Assembly (NCBI GenBank): GCA_015075725.1 | Contig: JABTTV010000001.1 | Coordinates: 1,426,001-1,490,000, forward strand | Length of the DNA stretch: 64,000 nucleotides | Direction of reading: 5' to 3' | Origin: Anaerolineales bacterium | GTDB taxonomy: Bacteria > Chloroflexota > Anaerolineae > Anaerolineales > Villigracilaceae | Shown here: in pieces, positions 49,698 through 58,513 of the stretch | How the letters are laid out: each line of letters opens with the position of its first letter | Position numbering within the stretch: the stretch's first letter is position 1 | Position numbers and translations under genes: made by a program | The notes under the pieces: generated by a model | Seen by the model: only the letters and a program-made list of their open reading frames with translations | Database searches by the model: none | What the model was told of the DNA's origin: nothing

Positions 49698-51328
49698 TTG
49701 AAAATCTGCTCCCTGCGAAGAAGGAAGGATAACGGCAATGCAGAAACAAGCACGAGCAATAAAGCGGCGGGCGCAGCTTGGAAGTAAAAGCCTTCGCCCG
49801 CCCACACCCACACGCGGACGGCGAGCGTATCGAAGCCTGCCGGGCGCAGCAGAAGTGTAGCCGGTAATTCTTTGAGCGAGGTTAAGAAGACCAACGATCC
49901 GCCCGCCAGCAAGCCCGGCAGAATCAACGGAAGAGTCACTTGAAAAAGAGTCTGGAATGACGTGCGCCCCATCACGCGTGAGGCTTCTTCGAGCGAGGGC
50001 GAAAGCTGATTCAAGGCTGACTCACTGGCGCGCACCGCTTGCGGCATGTGACGCAGCACATAGGCTATGACGACGACAAATGGCGTGGCATACAGGAACG
50101 GAAGAAACCGATTGACCAGCAATACCAAACTCAATGCAATGACCACGCCGGGAATGGCATAGCCGACCTGACTGAGCCTCGAGATGAATTTTGAGAATCG
50201 ATTTGGGTAACGAACGGACAACAATCCCACAGGCAAAGAAAGCACAACCGCAATGAAGGCCGCCATTGAGGAACTCCACAAACTGTTCCAAATGTAATTG
50301 CCAAATCCTTGTGAGCCGGTACTGAACAACGTCCGCATGGTTTCAGGGTCAAGGAAGGCTTGAATGCTCCAGACGAGCAAGACCCCAACAGGTAGAAGCA
50401 AACTGGCAGAGACCACACCCAGCACCAGCAAAAATGCCGGAACACGCCACTTACCCAACGTCATCAGCGGAGCCGGGCGCCAGTTGCTTTCCATTTGAGT
50501 AAAGCGCGCACGACCTTGCAGGCGCAGCTCACTCCATAAAATGCCAATCGCTAAAACGACGAGAATGCCGCTCAGAACCGAAGCCGCCGAACGGTCATAG
50601 CGACCGGAGAGTTGTACGAAAATTGCAGATGAAAACGTTTCATAGCGTAGTAAGGCTACCGTGCCGTATTCTGCCAGAATATCCAACGCCACCAACAATG
50701 CACCAGCGGTCAAGCCGGGGCGCAGCGCAGGCAAAGTCACTTGAAATAAAGTCTGCAAGGGCGTGCGACCAAAAACACGAGAGGCTTCTTCGAGTGAGGC
50801 ATGCAGTGTGCGGAAGGCGGCTCCGCTTAAGAGGTAAACATACGGGAACATGAACAAGGTTAGGATGAACGCCGCGCCGCCGAATCCCAACGGACTGGGC
50901 GTGAACACGGGCTGACTGAACATATCTTCCAATAATTTCGGTATCACCCCGCCGCGTGGACGTAACAACGCTAAATGCACAATACCGCCGATATAAGCTG
51001 GAATCGCCAGCGGCATGGCTAACATCCAGCGGAAGATTTTTGCCCCGGGCAGGTCGGTTCGCTCGGTGAGGAACGCCATCGTCACGCCGGTCAGCATTGC
51101 GCCTGCCGTCACTGCCAGCACAAGCCCCAGGGTGTTGGCGAATAACTTCCAAATGCGTTCCTGAAACAACCGGGTCCACGCTTCGGGTTCGGCAGAGATG
51201 GCGCGGACGAAAATATAAATGAGCGGTACTGCCACAAATAAAGCCACCAAGCCCGCAGCGAATGCAAGCCGCGGGCTGATCTTCGAACGTATTTTTTGGT
51301 AGGTAATGTTTGTGCGGGTGAGTTCCAT
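49694..51328 (-). CDS. fbpB: Fe(III)-type ABC transporter permease FbpB (fused two-domain)
   Basis: This 544-residue permease has about 12 TM helices and two EAA loops (EEASRVFGRTPLQTLFQVTLPALRPGL near residue 177 and EEASRVMGRTSFQTLFQVTLPLILPGL near 448). It thus carries both halves of the channel, as in FbpB/SfuB-type iron transporters. It shares one operon with fbpC and fbpA. Confidence 0.92.
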   Translation of the reverse strand: MELTRTNITYQKIRSKISPRLAFAAGLVALFVAVPLIYIFVRAISAEPEAWTRLFQERIWKLFANTLGLVLAVTAGAMLTGVTMAFLTERTDLPGAKIFRWMLAMPLAIPAYIGGIVHLALLRPRGGVIPKLLEDMFSQPVFTPSPLGFGGAAFILTLFMFPYVYLLSGAAFRTLHASLEEASRVFGRTPLQTLFQVTLPALRPGLTAGALLVALDILAEYGTVALLRYETFSSAIFVQLSGRYDRSAASVLSGILVVLAIGILWSELRLQGRARFTQMESNWRPAPLMTLGKWRVPAFLLVLGVVSASLLLPVGVLLVWSIQAFLDPETMRTLFSTGSQGFGNYIWNSLWSSSMAAFIAVVLSLPVGLLSVRYPNRFSKFISRLSQVGYAIPGVVIALSLVLLVNRFLPFLYATPFVVVIAYVLRHMPQAVRASESALNQLSPSLEEASRVMGRTSFQTLFQVTLPLILPGLLAGGSLVFLTSLKELPATLLLRPAGFDTLAVRVWVWAGEGFYFQAAPAALLLVLVSALPLSFLLRREQIFK

Positions 51329-51382
51329 TGTGCGTTAGCGCACCATTGTAGCAGGGAAACTTGAGAAGATAAACAAGTTTAA

Positions 51383-51449
51383 ACCACAGATAAACACAGA
51401 TGAAAAGGATTTATCAAGAAATCAGCGTTTATCCGTGTTTATCTGTGGT
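51383..51449. repeat. 15-bp inverted repeat between fbpA and fbpB
   Basis: ACCACAGATAAACAC (51383-51397) and its exact complement (51435-51449) bracket ATGAAAAGG and CAGCGTTTATCC. The pattern ACCACAGATAAACAC is a common intergenic repeat in environmental bacteria. It may act as a partial terminator after fbpA. Confidence 0.75.
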
Positions 51450-51460
51450 GAATAAATTCT

Positions 51461-52543
51461 TTAAGGCAAGCCTACGCGTTCGATCAGATCGAACATCGCA
51501 TCGAAATTCGCGGCGGCTTTCACCACATCCACTTCGGCGAGACGGAAACCATCGAGCGGCTGCACGCCTTCTTTGATCGCCACACCTGCGAGCAAGGGAT
51601 ATTCATAATTCTGCTCGGCAAACAACTTCTGTCCTTCTTCCGAAACGAGGAAATCTAAAAAGGCTTGCGCAGCAGCGGGGTTCGAAGCGCCGTTTACAAC
51701 CGCGGCGGCGGTGGCATTGGTGAACAAACCGACCTGTCCTTCGCCCTGGTCGGGGTAAACCACGCCCACATTGCTGCCTTCTGCCAATTGCAAATAATAG
51801 TAATAGTGATTGACCAAACCGATCTTGAACTCACCGGCGCCAACTGCTTTGCGCACATCAGTATGACCGCCGAAGAAGGTCACTTCGTTTGCGATCAAAC
51901 CATTGAGCCATTCTTCGGTCGCTTCGTCACCGAGCAATTGCTGCATGGCAGCGACCTGTGCCTGCATACCGCCGTTGGTCGAGCCTGCAGCGGCGACCTG
52001 ACCCTGCCATTTGGAGTCGGTCAAATCGAAGATCGAGGCGGGGGCTTCATCCTCAGCCACCAAGTCTTTGTTATACATGATCACACGCACGCGGCGGGTC
52101 AAGCCCGTCCACGCATTGCCTTCGCCAACAAATTCAGCAGGGATGTTCTCCACACCTGCGGGCGCATACGATTGAAAGACACCCTCGGCAGTCAGCGACT
52201 GCACAGTGAGCAACTCGGTGGTGATGAATACATCGGCTTGCGGGTTGGCTTTCTCTTCGATGAGCGCATTCGCCAATTCGCTATTGCTGCCCGCCTTGAG
52301 CAAAATATTCACGTTCGGATACTTCGCCTTGAACGCATCGATGACCGGCTGGATGAGCGGTTCGGAACGACCCGAATAAATGACCAGATCGCCGGATACT
52401 TCCGCTTCACCGCTGACCTCGGTGCTGGGTGCTGCTTCGGTGGCTTGCTCTTCGCTGACAGTATCCGTCGCTGCGCCGCCACATGCGTTGACCAATAAAG
52501 TCATCAGAAATAACAGGGGTAAAAGTTTCTTGCTGGTTTGCAT
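51461..52543 (-). CDS. fbpA: Fe(III)-type binding lipoprotein FbpA
   Basis: This 360-residue protein has a lipobox (LLVNACGG) and the FbpA-like fold: DLVIYSGRSEPLIQPVIDAFKAKYPNVNI near residues 52-80, and the iron-binding Tyr pair in NHYYYYLQL near 240. The C-terminal AQAFLDFLVSEEGQKLFAEQNYEYPL is typical of iron(III) receptors. AAGGAG lies before the ATG. It is the first gene of the operon. Confidence 0.93.
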   Translation of the reverse strand: MQTSKKLLPLLFLMTLLVNACGGAATDTVSEEQATEAAPSTEVSGEAEVSGDLVIYSGRSEPLIQPVIDAFKAKYPNVNILLKAGSNSELANALIEEKANPQADVFITTELLTVQSLTAEGVFQSYAPAGVENIPAEFVGEGNAWTGLTRRVRVIMYNKDLVAEDEAPASIFDLTDSKWQGQVAAAGSTNGGMQAQVAAMQQLLGDEATEEWLNGLIANEVTFFGGHTDVRKAVGAGEFKIGLVNHYYYYLQLAEGSNVGVVYPDQGEGQVGLFTNATAAAVVNGASNPAAAQAFLDFLVSEEGQKLFAEQNYEYPLLAGVAIKEGVQPLDGFRLAEVDVVKAAANFDAMFDLIERVGLP

Positions 52544-52575
52544 CGTACTGCGATCTCCTTAATATGAAGTGGGCG

Positions 52576-52597
52576 GATAAATAAGATAATTTTTATC
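52576..52597. promoter_or_regulatory. DtxR-type operator candidate upstream of fbpA
   Basis: The 22-bp element starts GATAAA and ends TTTATC with a partly symmetric AT-rich centre (AAGATAAT). It lies between the divergent fbpA and DtxR-type genes, 33 bp before the fbpA ATG. A metalloregulator site is inferred; the sequence does not match the classical DtxR box. Confidence 0.4.
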
Positions 52598-52616
52598 TGC
52601 CTTGAAACGGGCGTAG

Positions 52617-52622
52617 TATAAT
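52617..52622 (+). promoter_or_regulatory. -10 box before the DtxR-type regulator gene
   Basis: TATAAT lies about 100 nt before the ATG at 52725, with no strong -35 box (TTATCT is 17 bp upstream). The rest of the gap is AT-rich. Confidence 0.4.
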
Positions 52623-52724
52623 GACCGCGATCTGAATAATCTAGATATTTGTATTAAATTTTATCTATATCGGGTTGTGAAAGATTTTCAACCTGATTGA
52701 AGATTCTGGAGCGCGATTTACCGT

Positions 52725-53423
52725 ATGACCGCCAGCCTTGCCATGCAGCGTTATGCTGCCGAAATTTATAGATTGCAACAAGATCATGAACAGGTTCCGC
52801 TTTCGCTTTTAACCTCTCATGTTGAGTCATCTGCGCAGGCGATCGCCAGCATGGTCAAACGTTTGCAAAGACTTGGCTATCTTGTTCATGAGCCGTATCG
52901 TGGTGTGCGCCTGACCGAATCAGGTGAGAAGATCGCCATGCCATCCCTGCGCCGACATCGGCTTACTGAAGTCTTTCTCGTCAAAGTGATGAAATACGAT
53001 TGGGCAGCTGCGCACGAACTTTCTGACACCTTCGAGAAGGGTATCAATGATGAACTCGAAGATCGCATGGATGAACTCGCTGGGTATCCCACACGCTGCC
53101 CGCACGGCGAGCCGATTCCATCCAAAGACGGCGTTATGCCAGTGGTCAACGATGTACCGCTCATTGAAGTGCCATCGGGTTCCGATTGTGTCATCAGCCG
53201 TGTGCGCACACATGATCTGGAGAAATTGACTTATATTGGCGAATTGGGACTCGTTCCCGATAAACCCTTCCACCTGTTGAGTTGCGCCCCATTCAAAGGT
53301 CCATTAAGGCTGCAAATGAAGCCGCAAGGCCACCTGATCGGCTACGAACTCGCGGCATCCCTCTGGGTGGAAGTGACCAGACTGGGCGAGGGGAATACCC
53401 CTATCGTAAAACCAGCAAAATAA
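52725..53423 (+). CDS. DtxR-family metal-dependent transcriptional regulator
   Basis: This 232-residue protein has the DtxR winged helix (MQRYAAEIYRLQQ, SSAQAIASMVKRLQRLGYLVHEPYRGVRLTESGEKIA, residues 6-70) and the metal-binding dimerisation domain with YPTRCPHGEPIP near 122-133, the conserved Cys motif of DtxR/IdeR. A C-terminal SH3/FeoA-like domain (VISRVRTHDLEKLTYIGELGLVPDKPF) follows, which is typical of the larger DtxR and IdeR proteins. It is divergent from fbpABC and probably represses it when iron is sufficient. Confidence 0.92.
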   Translation: MTASLAMQRYAAEIYRLQQDHEQVPLSLLTSHVESSAQAIASMVKRLQRLGYLVHEPYRGVRLTESGEKIAMPSLRRHRLTEVFLVKVMKYDWAAAHELSDTFEKGINDELEDRMDELAGYPTRCPHGEPIPSKDGVMPVVNDVPLIEVPSGSDCVISRVRTHDLEKLTYIGELGLVPDKPFHLLSCAPFKGPLRLQMKPQGHLIGYELAASLWVEVTRLGEGNTPIVKPAK

Positions 53424-53464
53424 TCTCTGCCATTACTGGAAACTTGCTCAATTCCGTGTTAGAC

Positions 53465-53478
53465 TGAAAGTGCTTTCA
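53465..53478. promoter_or_regulatory. LacI-type operator upstream of the lacI-like gene
   Basis: TGAAAGTGCTTTCA lies 18 nt before the ATG at 53497. It is a palindrome with one central mismatch. The identical sequence occurs at 54608-54621 at the start of the transport operon. Both are probably bound by the regulator encoded here. Confidence 0.75.
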
Positions 53479-53496
53479 CACGGCTTTCACTTCATC

Positions 53497-54507
53497 ATGC
53501 CAAAGACCAAGAAAAAACCCACAATCTACGATGTTGCCGCACTTTCGGGCGTGAGCATCTCCACCATTTCCCGTGTACTGAACGCGCCCGATAAAGTAAA
53601 TCCCGAAACCCGCACACGGGTAATCGATGCGATCGATCTCCTCGGTTTTGTCCCAAAGGCGGAAGCGCGCGCGCGGGCGTTGAAGTATTCGAACCGGGTT
53701 GGCGTCATCACTCCGTTCTTTACGGCACCCTCGTTTGTGCAGCGCTTGCGCGGCGCGGCAGGGACTTTGTCTCGCGAGAATTATGAGTTGGTGATCTACC
53801 CTGTAGATTCGGTGGAACATCTCCAAGGATATATCTCCTCCATCCCGATCATGGGCAACCTGGATGGGTTGATCATCATGTCGCTGGCCATCGAGGATAA
53901 AGATGTACGACGGCTGATCGAAAACGGAATGCAAACGGTGCTGATCGAATTCTCCCATGACGAATTAAACAGCATTGTCATCAATGACGAGCAGGGTGGG
54001 AGGATGGTGGCGGAGTATCTGATCAAGAAAGGACACAAGTCATTCGGCTTTCTTGGAGATATCGAACCGCCTGAGCGGTATGCCATTCATCCAGTTAAGT
54101 CCCGACTGGAAGGTTTCAAAAAAACATTGGAAGAAGCCGGGATCCCACTGCCAAAAAAGAACATCAAGCAGGCGCTTTATTCGCATGAGAACTCGCGGCA
54201 GGCGGCGTACGAACTCCTAAGCATGAGCGGCCGTCCGACCGCATTATTTGCTGCGTCGGATATACAGGCGTTGAGTGTAATGAAGGTCGCGCGCCAGTTG
54301 AATCTCCGCATCCCCGATGACCTGGCAATCATCGGTTTCGATGATATCGATATGGCGGATTATGTGGACCTGACGACCATTCGCCAGCATCTCGATGAAT
54401 CGGGGCGACTCTCTGCAGAAATGGCATTGATGCGTACAGGCGGGCATAATCGGGCATTGCAGCATATTAATCTTCCCTTGAATCTCATTGAGCGTGCAAC
54501 CGCGTAG
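53497..54507 (+). CDS. LacI-family transcriptional repressor of the sugar locus
   Basis: I start at the ATG at 53497 (MPKTKKKPTIYDVA) because the preceding codons contain the operator-like palindrome. The 336-residue protein has the LacI helix-turn-helix (TIYDVAALSGVSISTISRVLNAPDKVNPETRTRV, residues 8-41) and a periplasmic-binding-protein-like effector domain with IIGFDDIDMADYV. Its own promoter and the transport promoter both carry the same TGAAAGTGCTTTCA operator. Confidence 0.94.
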   Translation: MPKTKKKPTIYDVAALSGVSISTISRVLNAPDKVNPETRTRVIDAIDLLGFVPKAEARARALKYSNRVGVITPFFTAPSFVQRLRGAAGTLSRENYELVIYPVDSVEHLQGYISSIPIMGNLDGLIIMSLAIEDKDVRRLIENGMQTVLIEFSHDELNSIVINDEQGGRMVAEYLIKKGHKSFGFLGDIEPPERYAIHPVKSRLEGFKKTLEEAGIPLPKKNIKQALYSHENSRQAAYELLSMSGRPTALFAASDIQALSVMKVARQLNLRIPDDLAIIGFDDIDMADYVDLTTIRQHLDESGRLSAEMALMRTGGHNRALQHINLPLNLIERATA

Positions 54508-54573
54508 CTATTTATTGGGGGAGTTCGATTTGTGCGTTTCTTCTCAAAAAAATTAGACTTCATAAATTGCTTA

Positions 54574-54601
54574 TTGACTTAATAAATGGATGTGCTATAC
54601 T
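54574..54601 (+). promoter_or_regulatory. Promoter of the sugar transport operon
   Basis: TTGACT (54574-54579), a 16-bp spacer and TATACT (54596-54601) form a good sigma-70 promoter. The operator TGAAAGTGCTTTCA (54608-54621) lies just downstream of the predicted start of transcription, so a repressor there would block initiation. Confidence 0.75.
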
Positions 54602-54607
54602 TATTGG

Positions 54608-54621
54608 TGAAAGTGCTTTCA
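54608..54621. promoter_or_regulatory. LacI-type operator at the sugar transport promoter
   Basis: TGAAAGTGCTTTCA is identical to the copy at 53465 and lies at about +1 to +15 of the transport promoter. The leader behind it is about 135 nt and includes an AAGGAGGTG at 54668-54676 that is too far from the receptor start to serve it. Confidence 0.75.
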
Positions 54622-54755
54622 TAAAAACTCTTTCAATTGATAGCACCATCGGATCATTCCCTTGCTGAAGGAGGTGCCCCGGATATTGATCACCATTCCC
54701 CCAAACCTGACAACCAAATTACCATCCATTTCCAATCTTTTTCAAGGAGAGAAGA

Positions 54756-56108
54756 ATGAAAAAAGTTTTATGGCAAGTCCTCGCTTTGACGCTGGCTGCC
54801 TCCCTGCTTCTTGCGGCATGCGGAACCCCCGCTCCAACTGAAGTTCCCGCGACCGAAGTTGACTTTCCGTACCCGGCGGGGGGCGCTTTGGAAGAAGCCC
54901 TCAAGGGAAGCTATTCGGGCACGACCGTCACCGTTGATGGAGCCTTCGAAGGCAACGATCCCGATGGTGTGAAATTCGCCGAGAGTGTAAAGGCGTTTGA
55001 AGAAGCGACCGGCATCACGGTCAACTACATTGGCAACAAGGAATTCGAAGCCACCATTTCTGTCCGTGTCGATGCTGGCGATGCTCCCGACATTGTAGAC
55101 TTCCCGCAGCCCGGTAAAGCCGCACAATTTGTTGCTGGTGGCGATATAGTTCCCGTCAGCGAATATCTCTCGGATGAGTGGCTTACCCAGCAGTACAACC
55201 AGAGCTGGCGCGACATGGTCACCTTCGACGGCGCTGAAATGGGTATTTTCCACCGCTTCAACGGCAAGAGCCTGGTCTGGTATCCCAAGAAGGCGTGGGA
55301 TGCGGCTGGTTATGAGATCCCCGAAACCTGGGAAGAGTTGATGGCGTTGAACCAACAGATCGCCGACGACGGCGATACCCCATGGTGTATCGGCGTTGAA
55401 TCCGGCGCCGCCACCGGTTGGGCTGCCACCGACTGGACCGAAGAGATGATGTTGCGCACCACGTCCCTGGAAAATTACGATGCATGGGTCGCTGGTGAAC
55501 TGTCCTTCGATTCCCCCGAGGTGAAGAAAGCCATCGAAACCTGGAGCGAACTCTGGTTCAATGATGCTTATGTTTACGGCGGCAGATCCTCCATTGTCAC
55601 AACCTTCTTTGGCGATTCTCCCGCGCCGATGTTCGAAGATCCTCCGCAATGCTGGATGCACAAGCAGGGCAACTTCATCACCGGTTTCTTCCCTGAAGGC
55701 ACTGTGGCAGGCGAGGATTATGGCTTCTTCTACTTCCCGCCCGTGGACCCCGCTTATGGGAAACCGTTCCTCGTGGCAGGCGACTCTATGTACATGTTCA
55801 ACGACCGCCCCGAAGTTCGCGCGCTGATGGAATACTTCACCGTGCCTGAGTCGGCAAGCGGCTGGCTCCAGGGCGGCGGCGCATTGGCTGCTCACCAGAC
55901 CGTCACACCCGATATGTACGGTGTCGAACTGGAAAAGGGCATCGCCGAACTTGTAGCGCAGGCGACCAGTTTCCGCTTCGATGGCTCTGACCTCATGCCC
56001 GGCGAAGTTGGTGCCGGTTCCTTCTGGGAGCACATTTCCAGCTACGTGGCGGGTTCCGAAGATCTTGATACCGCCATGAAGGCGATCGATGCAACCTGGC
56101 CGAAATAA
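54756..56108 (+). CDS. Carbohydrate ABC transporter binding lipoprotein (alpha-glucoside type)
   Basis: This 450-residue protein has a lipobox (LLLAACGTP) and an extracellular sugar-binding fold: FEEATGITVNYIGNKEFEATISVRVDAGDAPDIVDFPQPG near residues 80-120. It contains GNFITGFFPEGTVAGEDYGFFYFPPVDP near 305-330. The length and motifs match AglE/ThuE-type receptors for disaccharides. AAGGAGAG precedes the ATG. The LacI operator sits at its promoter. The ATPase is not in this operon; a shared MsmK/UgpC-type ATPase elsewhere is assumed. Confidence 0.9.
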   Translation: MKKVLWQVLALTLAASLLLAACGTPAPTEVPATEVDFPYPAGGALEEALKGSYSGTTVTVDGAFEGNDPDGVKFAESVKAFEEATGITVNYIGNKEFEATISVRVDAGDAPDIVDFPQPGKAAQFVAGGDIVPVSEYLSDEWLTQQYNQSWRDMVTFDGAEMGIFHRFNGKSLVWYPKKAWDAAGYEIPETWEELMALNQQIADDGDTPWCIGVESGAATGWAATDWTEEMMLRTTSLENYDAWVAGELSFDSPEVKKAIETWSELWFNDAYVYGGRSSIVTTFFGDSPAPMFEDPPQCWMHKQGNFITGFFPEGTVAGEDYGFFYFPPVDPAYGKPFLVAGDSMYMFNDRPEVRALMEYFTVPESASGWLQGGGALAAHQTVTPDMYGVELEKGIAELVAQATSFRFDGSDLMPGEVGAGSFWEHISSYVAGSEDLDTAMKAIDATWPK

Positions 56109-56129
56109 TAAAGTGAAGTAGTAAAATGC

Positions 56130-56168
56130 TGGGGTGGGAGGTCCAACAACCTTCCACCCCCATTTTTA
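56130..56168 (+). terminator. Hairpin between the sugar receptor and permease genes (attenuator)
   Basis: GGGGTGGGAGGT (56131-56142) and ACCTTCCACCCC (56149-56160) form a 12-bp stem with one G-U pair, followed by CATTTTTATC. It lies 20 nt after the receptor stop and would lower permease expression. Confidence 0.75.
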
Positions 56169-56194
56169 TCCTTCTTCTTATTTAGCTAAAGGAG

Positions 56195-57364
56195 ATGACC
56201 ATGGAATCACCGAACAACAAAGTAGCAGGGGATCAATCGTTTGTTGCGGGGATACTTGCCCTAATCGGACGTGTTTTATTGGCAGTAAGCATCCCGTTGA
56301 TTTCATTTTATGTTCTCTATCTCGGATTCCTTTTCCTGCGGGACAGTAATGCCCCGCGCGAGATCATCGTCCTGATTGCCATCATATGGGGTGTTGGCGG
56401 CGTAGGCATTTTGTATTGGGTCTTCAACTGGCTTGTAGAAAAGCTTCCCGACCAATGGAAGGGAAGACTGCTTCCTTTTGTGTTCGTGGGACCCGCCATC
56501 GCCATCCTTTCCTGGTACCTGGCAATTCCGACCCTGCGCACATTTTATCTCAGCCTGTTCGGACGCGACGGCCCGCCGGAGGGGTTGAGTTTCATCCAGC
56601 AGATCTCCAGTGCTGCTTTCGTTGGCTTCGGCAATTATGCTTCCGTCTTCACCCAGGATTTGATGGTCGAAGCCTTCCGTAACAACCTGATGTGGATCAT
56701 CTTCGGAAGCACATTCTCGGTCATCTTCGGACTTCTGATTGCGGTGCTTGCCGACCGCAGCAGTTTCGAGAAACTGGCAAAGTCGCTCATTTTTTTGCCG
56801 ATGGCGATCTCATTCGTGGGCGCAGGAATTATCTGGAATTTCATCTACGAATACAGACCCGAAGGTCAGACACAAATCGGTTTATTGAATTCCATTGTCA
56901 CCAGCCTTGGCGGAACTCCCGAGGCGTGGCCGCAATGGGTGGCCATATCGCCCTGGAACAACCTATTCCTAATCGTGATCGTGGTCTGGCTGCAGGCAGG
57001 TTTTTCAATGGTGCTTTTCTCCGCGGCGCTCAAGGGCATACCGGAGGAGCTGCTGGAAGCTGGACGCATCGACGGCGCAAATGAATTTCAGATCTTCTTT
57101 CGCATCATGATGCCTTACATTCAGGGCACCCTCATCTCGGTCTGGACCACGATTATCATCTTTACCCTCAAAATATTCGACGTTGTCTGGGTAATGACGG
57201 GAGGGCAATTCGGCACGCACGTCATTGCCACGCAGTTCTACCGCCAGTCATTCACAAACCGCAATTCGGGATTTGGCTCGGCGATCGCCATTGTGCTTCT
57301 CATCGCCGTGATCCCGGTCATGATCTACAACTTGAAACGCTTCAGGGAACAGGAGGCATTCTAA
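56195..57364 (+). CDS. Sugar ABC transporter permease (AglF type)
   Basis: This 389-residue MalF-class permease has six or more TM helices and the EAA loop EELLEAGRIDGANEFQIFFRIMMPYIQGTL near residue 285. An extra N-terminal hydrophobic region (residues 12-90) precedes the canonical domain. GGAGATGACC lies before the ATG. It forms the channel with the next gene. Confidence 0.92.
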   Translation: MTMESPNNKVAGDQSFVAGILALIGRVLLAVSIPLISFYVLYLGFLFLRDSNAPREIIVLIAIIWGVGGVGILYWVFNWLVEKLPDQWKGRLLPFVFVGPAIAILSWYLAIPTLRTFYLSLFGRDGPPEGLSFIQQISSAAFVGFGNYASVFTQDLMVEAFRNNLMWIIFGSTFSVIFGLLIAVLADRSSFEKLAKSLIFLPMAISFVGAGIIWNFIYEYRPEGQTQIGLLNSIVTSLGGTPEAWPQWVAISPWNNLFLIVIVVWLQAGFSMVLFSAALKGIPEELLEAGRIDGANEFQIFFRIMMPYIQGTLISVWTTIIIFTLKIFDVVWVMTGGQFGTHVIATQFYRQSFTNRNSGFGSAIAIVLLIAVIPVMIYNLKRFREQEAF

Positions 57365-57365
57365 G

Positions 57366-58469
57366 ATGAGCAGCGGAAAAAATCAAAAGCGGCTTGGCAA
57401 ATGGCTGGTCAATCTCACGCTTCTCCTCCTTGTTCTGATCTGGACCATCCCAACACTTGGCATTTTCATTTCGTCCTTTCGCAACAGGGATAAGATCGCC
57501 ACAACAGGCTGGTGGAACGTTTTTCCACATCGTGAATGGCGGCCGGTCAGCGAATTGGACCCGAAGGCGCTAGGTCTCAATCCTGATGAAGTCATGGAGA
57601 TCGAAGGCGTCTCCGGCACATTCGATCAATTCCGTAAAGGCATTGAAACCCCGGATGGCAAACGAGTAGCCTGGATTGGCAATAAGCGGCTTGGAAAGGT
57701 CGAAGTGCAGGAAAATGCATGGACGATAGATTGGGATTTTTCCCTCGATAATTACGAACAGGTCCTTGGCGGGCAGGATTTCGAATTCAGACGGCCGGAT
57801 GGCTCGGTGGAAGTGGTCCCCGGTGACAACATGGTCAATGCCTTCCTTAATAGCCTGGCAGTGGCGATTCCATCCACGGTCATCCCGATCTTGATCGCCG
57901 CATTTGCGGCCTATGCCTTTGCATGGATGAAATTCCCTGGTCGCCGCAGCATGTTCATCATGGTCGTTGCTCTTCTGGTTGTGCCTCTCCAGATCGCCCT
58001 GGTGCCGATCCTGCGCGACTATAGGGCATTGAACCTCAATGGAACCTTTCTTGCGATCTGGCTTGCGCATACCGGGTTCGGTCTGGCGCTGGCAACGTAT
58101 CTGCTTTACAACTACATCAGCTCATTGCCGCGCGATATTTTGGAATCGGCGTTCATTGACGGCGCCTCCCATTTCACGGTGTTCACAACGCTCGTATTAC
58201 CCCTCTCCGTACCCGCGCTTGCCTCCTTTGCCATCTTCCAGTTCCTATGGGTCTGGAACGATTACCTCGTGGCGTTGATCTTTCTGGGTGGCAACCCCGA
58301 ATTCGAACTTGTGACCCAGCGTATGGCCGCCATCGTCGGGGCACGCGGCCAGGATTGGCACCTGCTGACGGCTGGCGCGTTCGTGTCCATGATCCTGCCG
58401 CTCACTGTCTTCTTCACCTTGCAGCGGTTCTTCGTGCGCGGATTGTTGGCGGGCTCAGTCAAAGGTTAA
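57366..58469 (+). CDS. Sugar ABC transporter permease (AglG type)
   Basis: This 367-residue MalG-class permease starts 1 nt after the preceding stop. It has six TM helices and the EAA loop DILESAFIDGASHFTVFTTLVLPLSVPALAS near residue 258. A long extracellular loop (residues 40-150) with VPGDNMVNAFLNSL follows the first helix, as in AglG. It completes the transport channel. A Rho-independent terminator lies right after its stop. Confidence 0.92.
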   Translation: MSSGKNQKRLGKWLVNLTLLLLVLIWTIPTLGIFISSFRNRDKIATTGWWNVFPHREWRPVSELDPKALGLNPDEVMEIEGVSGTFDQFRKGIETPDGKRVAWIGNKRLGKVEVQENAWTIDWDFSLDNYEQVLGGQDFEFRRPDGSVEVVPGDNMVNAFLNSLAVAIPSTVIPILIAAFAAYAFAWMKFPGRRSMFIMVVALLVVPLQIALVPILRDYRALNLNGTFLAIWLAHTGFGLALATYLLYNYISSLPRDILESAFIDGASHFTVFTTLVLPLSVPALASFAIFQFLWVWNDYLVALIFLGGNPEFELVTQRMAAIVGARGQDWHLLTAGAFVSMILPLTVFFTLQRFFVRGLLAGSVKG

Positions 58470-58478
58470 TCTGGAGAC

Positions 58479-58510
58479 AAGTGGACTGGGCAGACCAGTC
58501 CACTTTTTTT
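58479..58510 (+). terminator. Rho-independent terminator before the GH1 gene
   Basis: AAGTGGACTGG (58479-58489) and CCAGTCCACTT (58495-58505) form an 11-bp stem with a 5-nt loop, followed by a U-run to 58510. The next start codon is only 3 nt away (58514). Confidence 0.9.
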
Positions 58511-58513
58511 ATC

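Noticed and set aside
54768..56033. 421-codon frame on the minus strand opposite the sugar receptor gene
   Set aside because: The plus-strand gene has a lipobox, a Shine-Dalgarno sequence and family motifs; the minus frame is a composition artefact.
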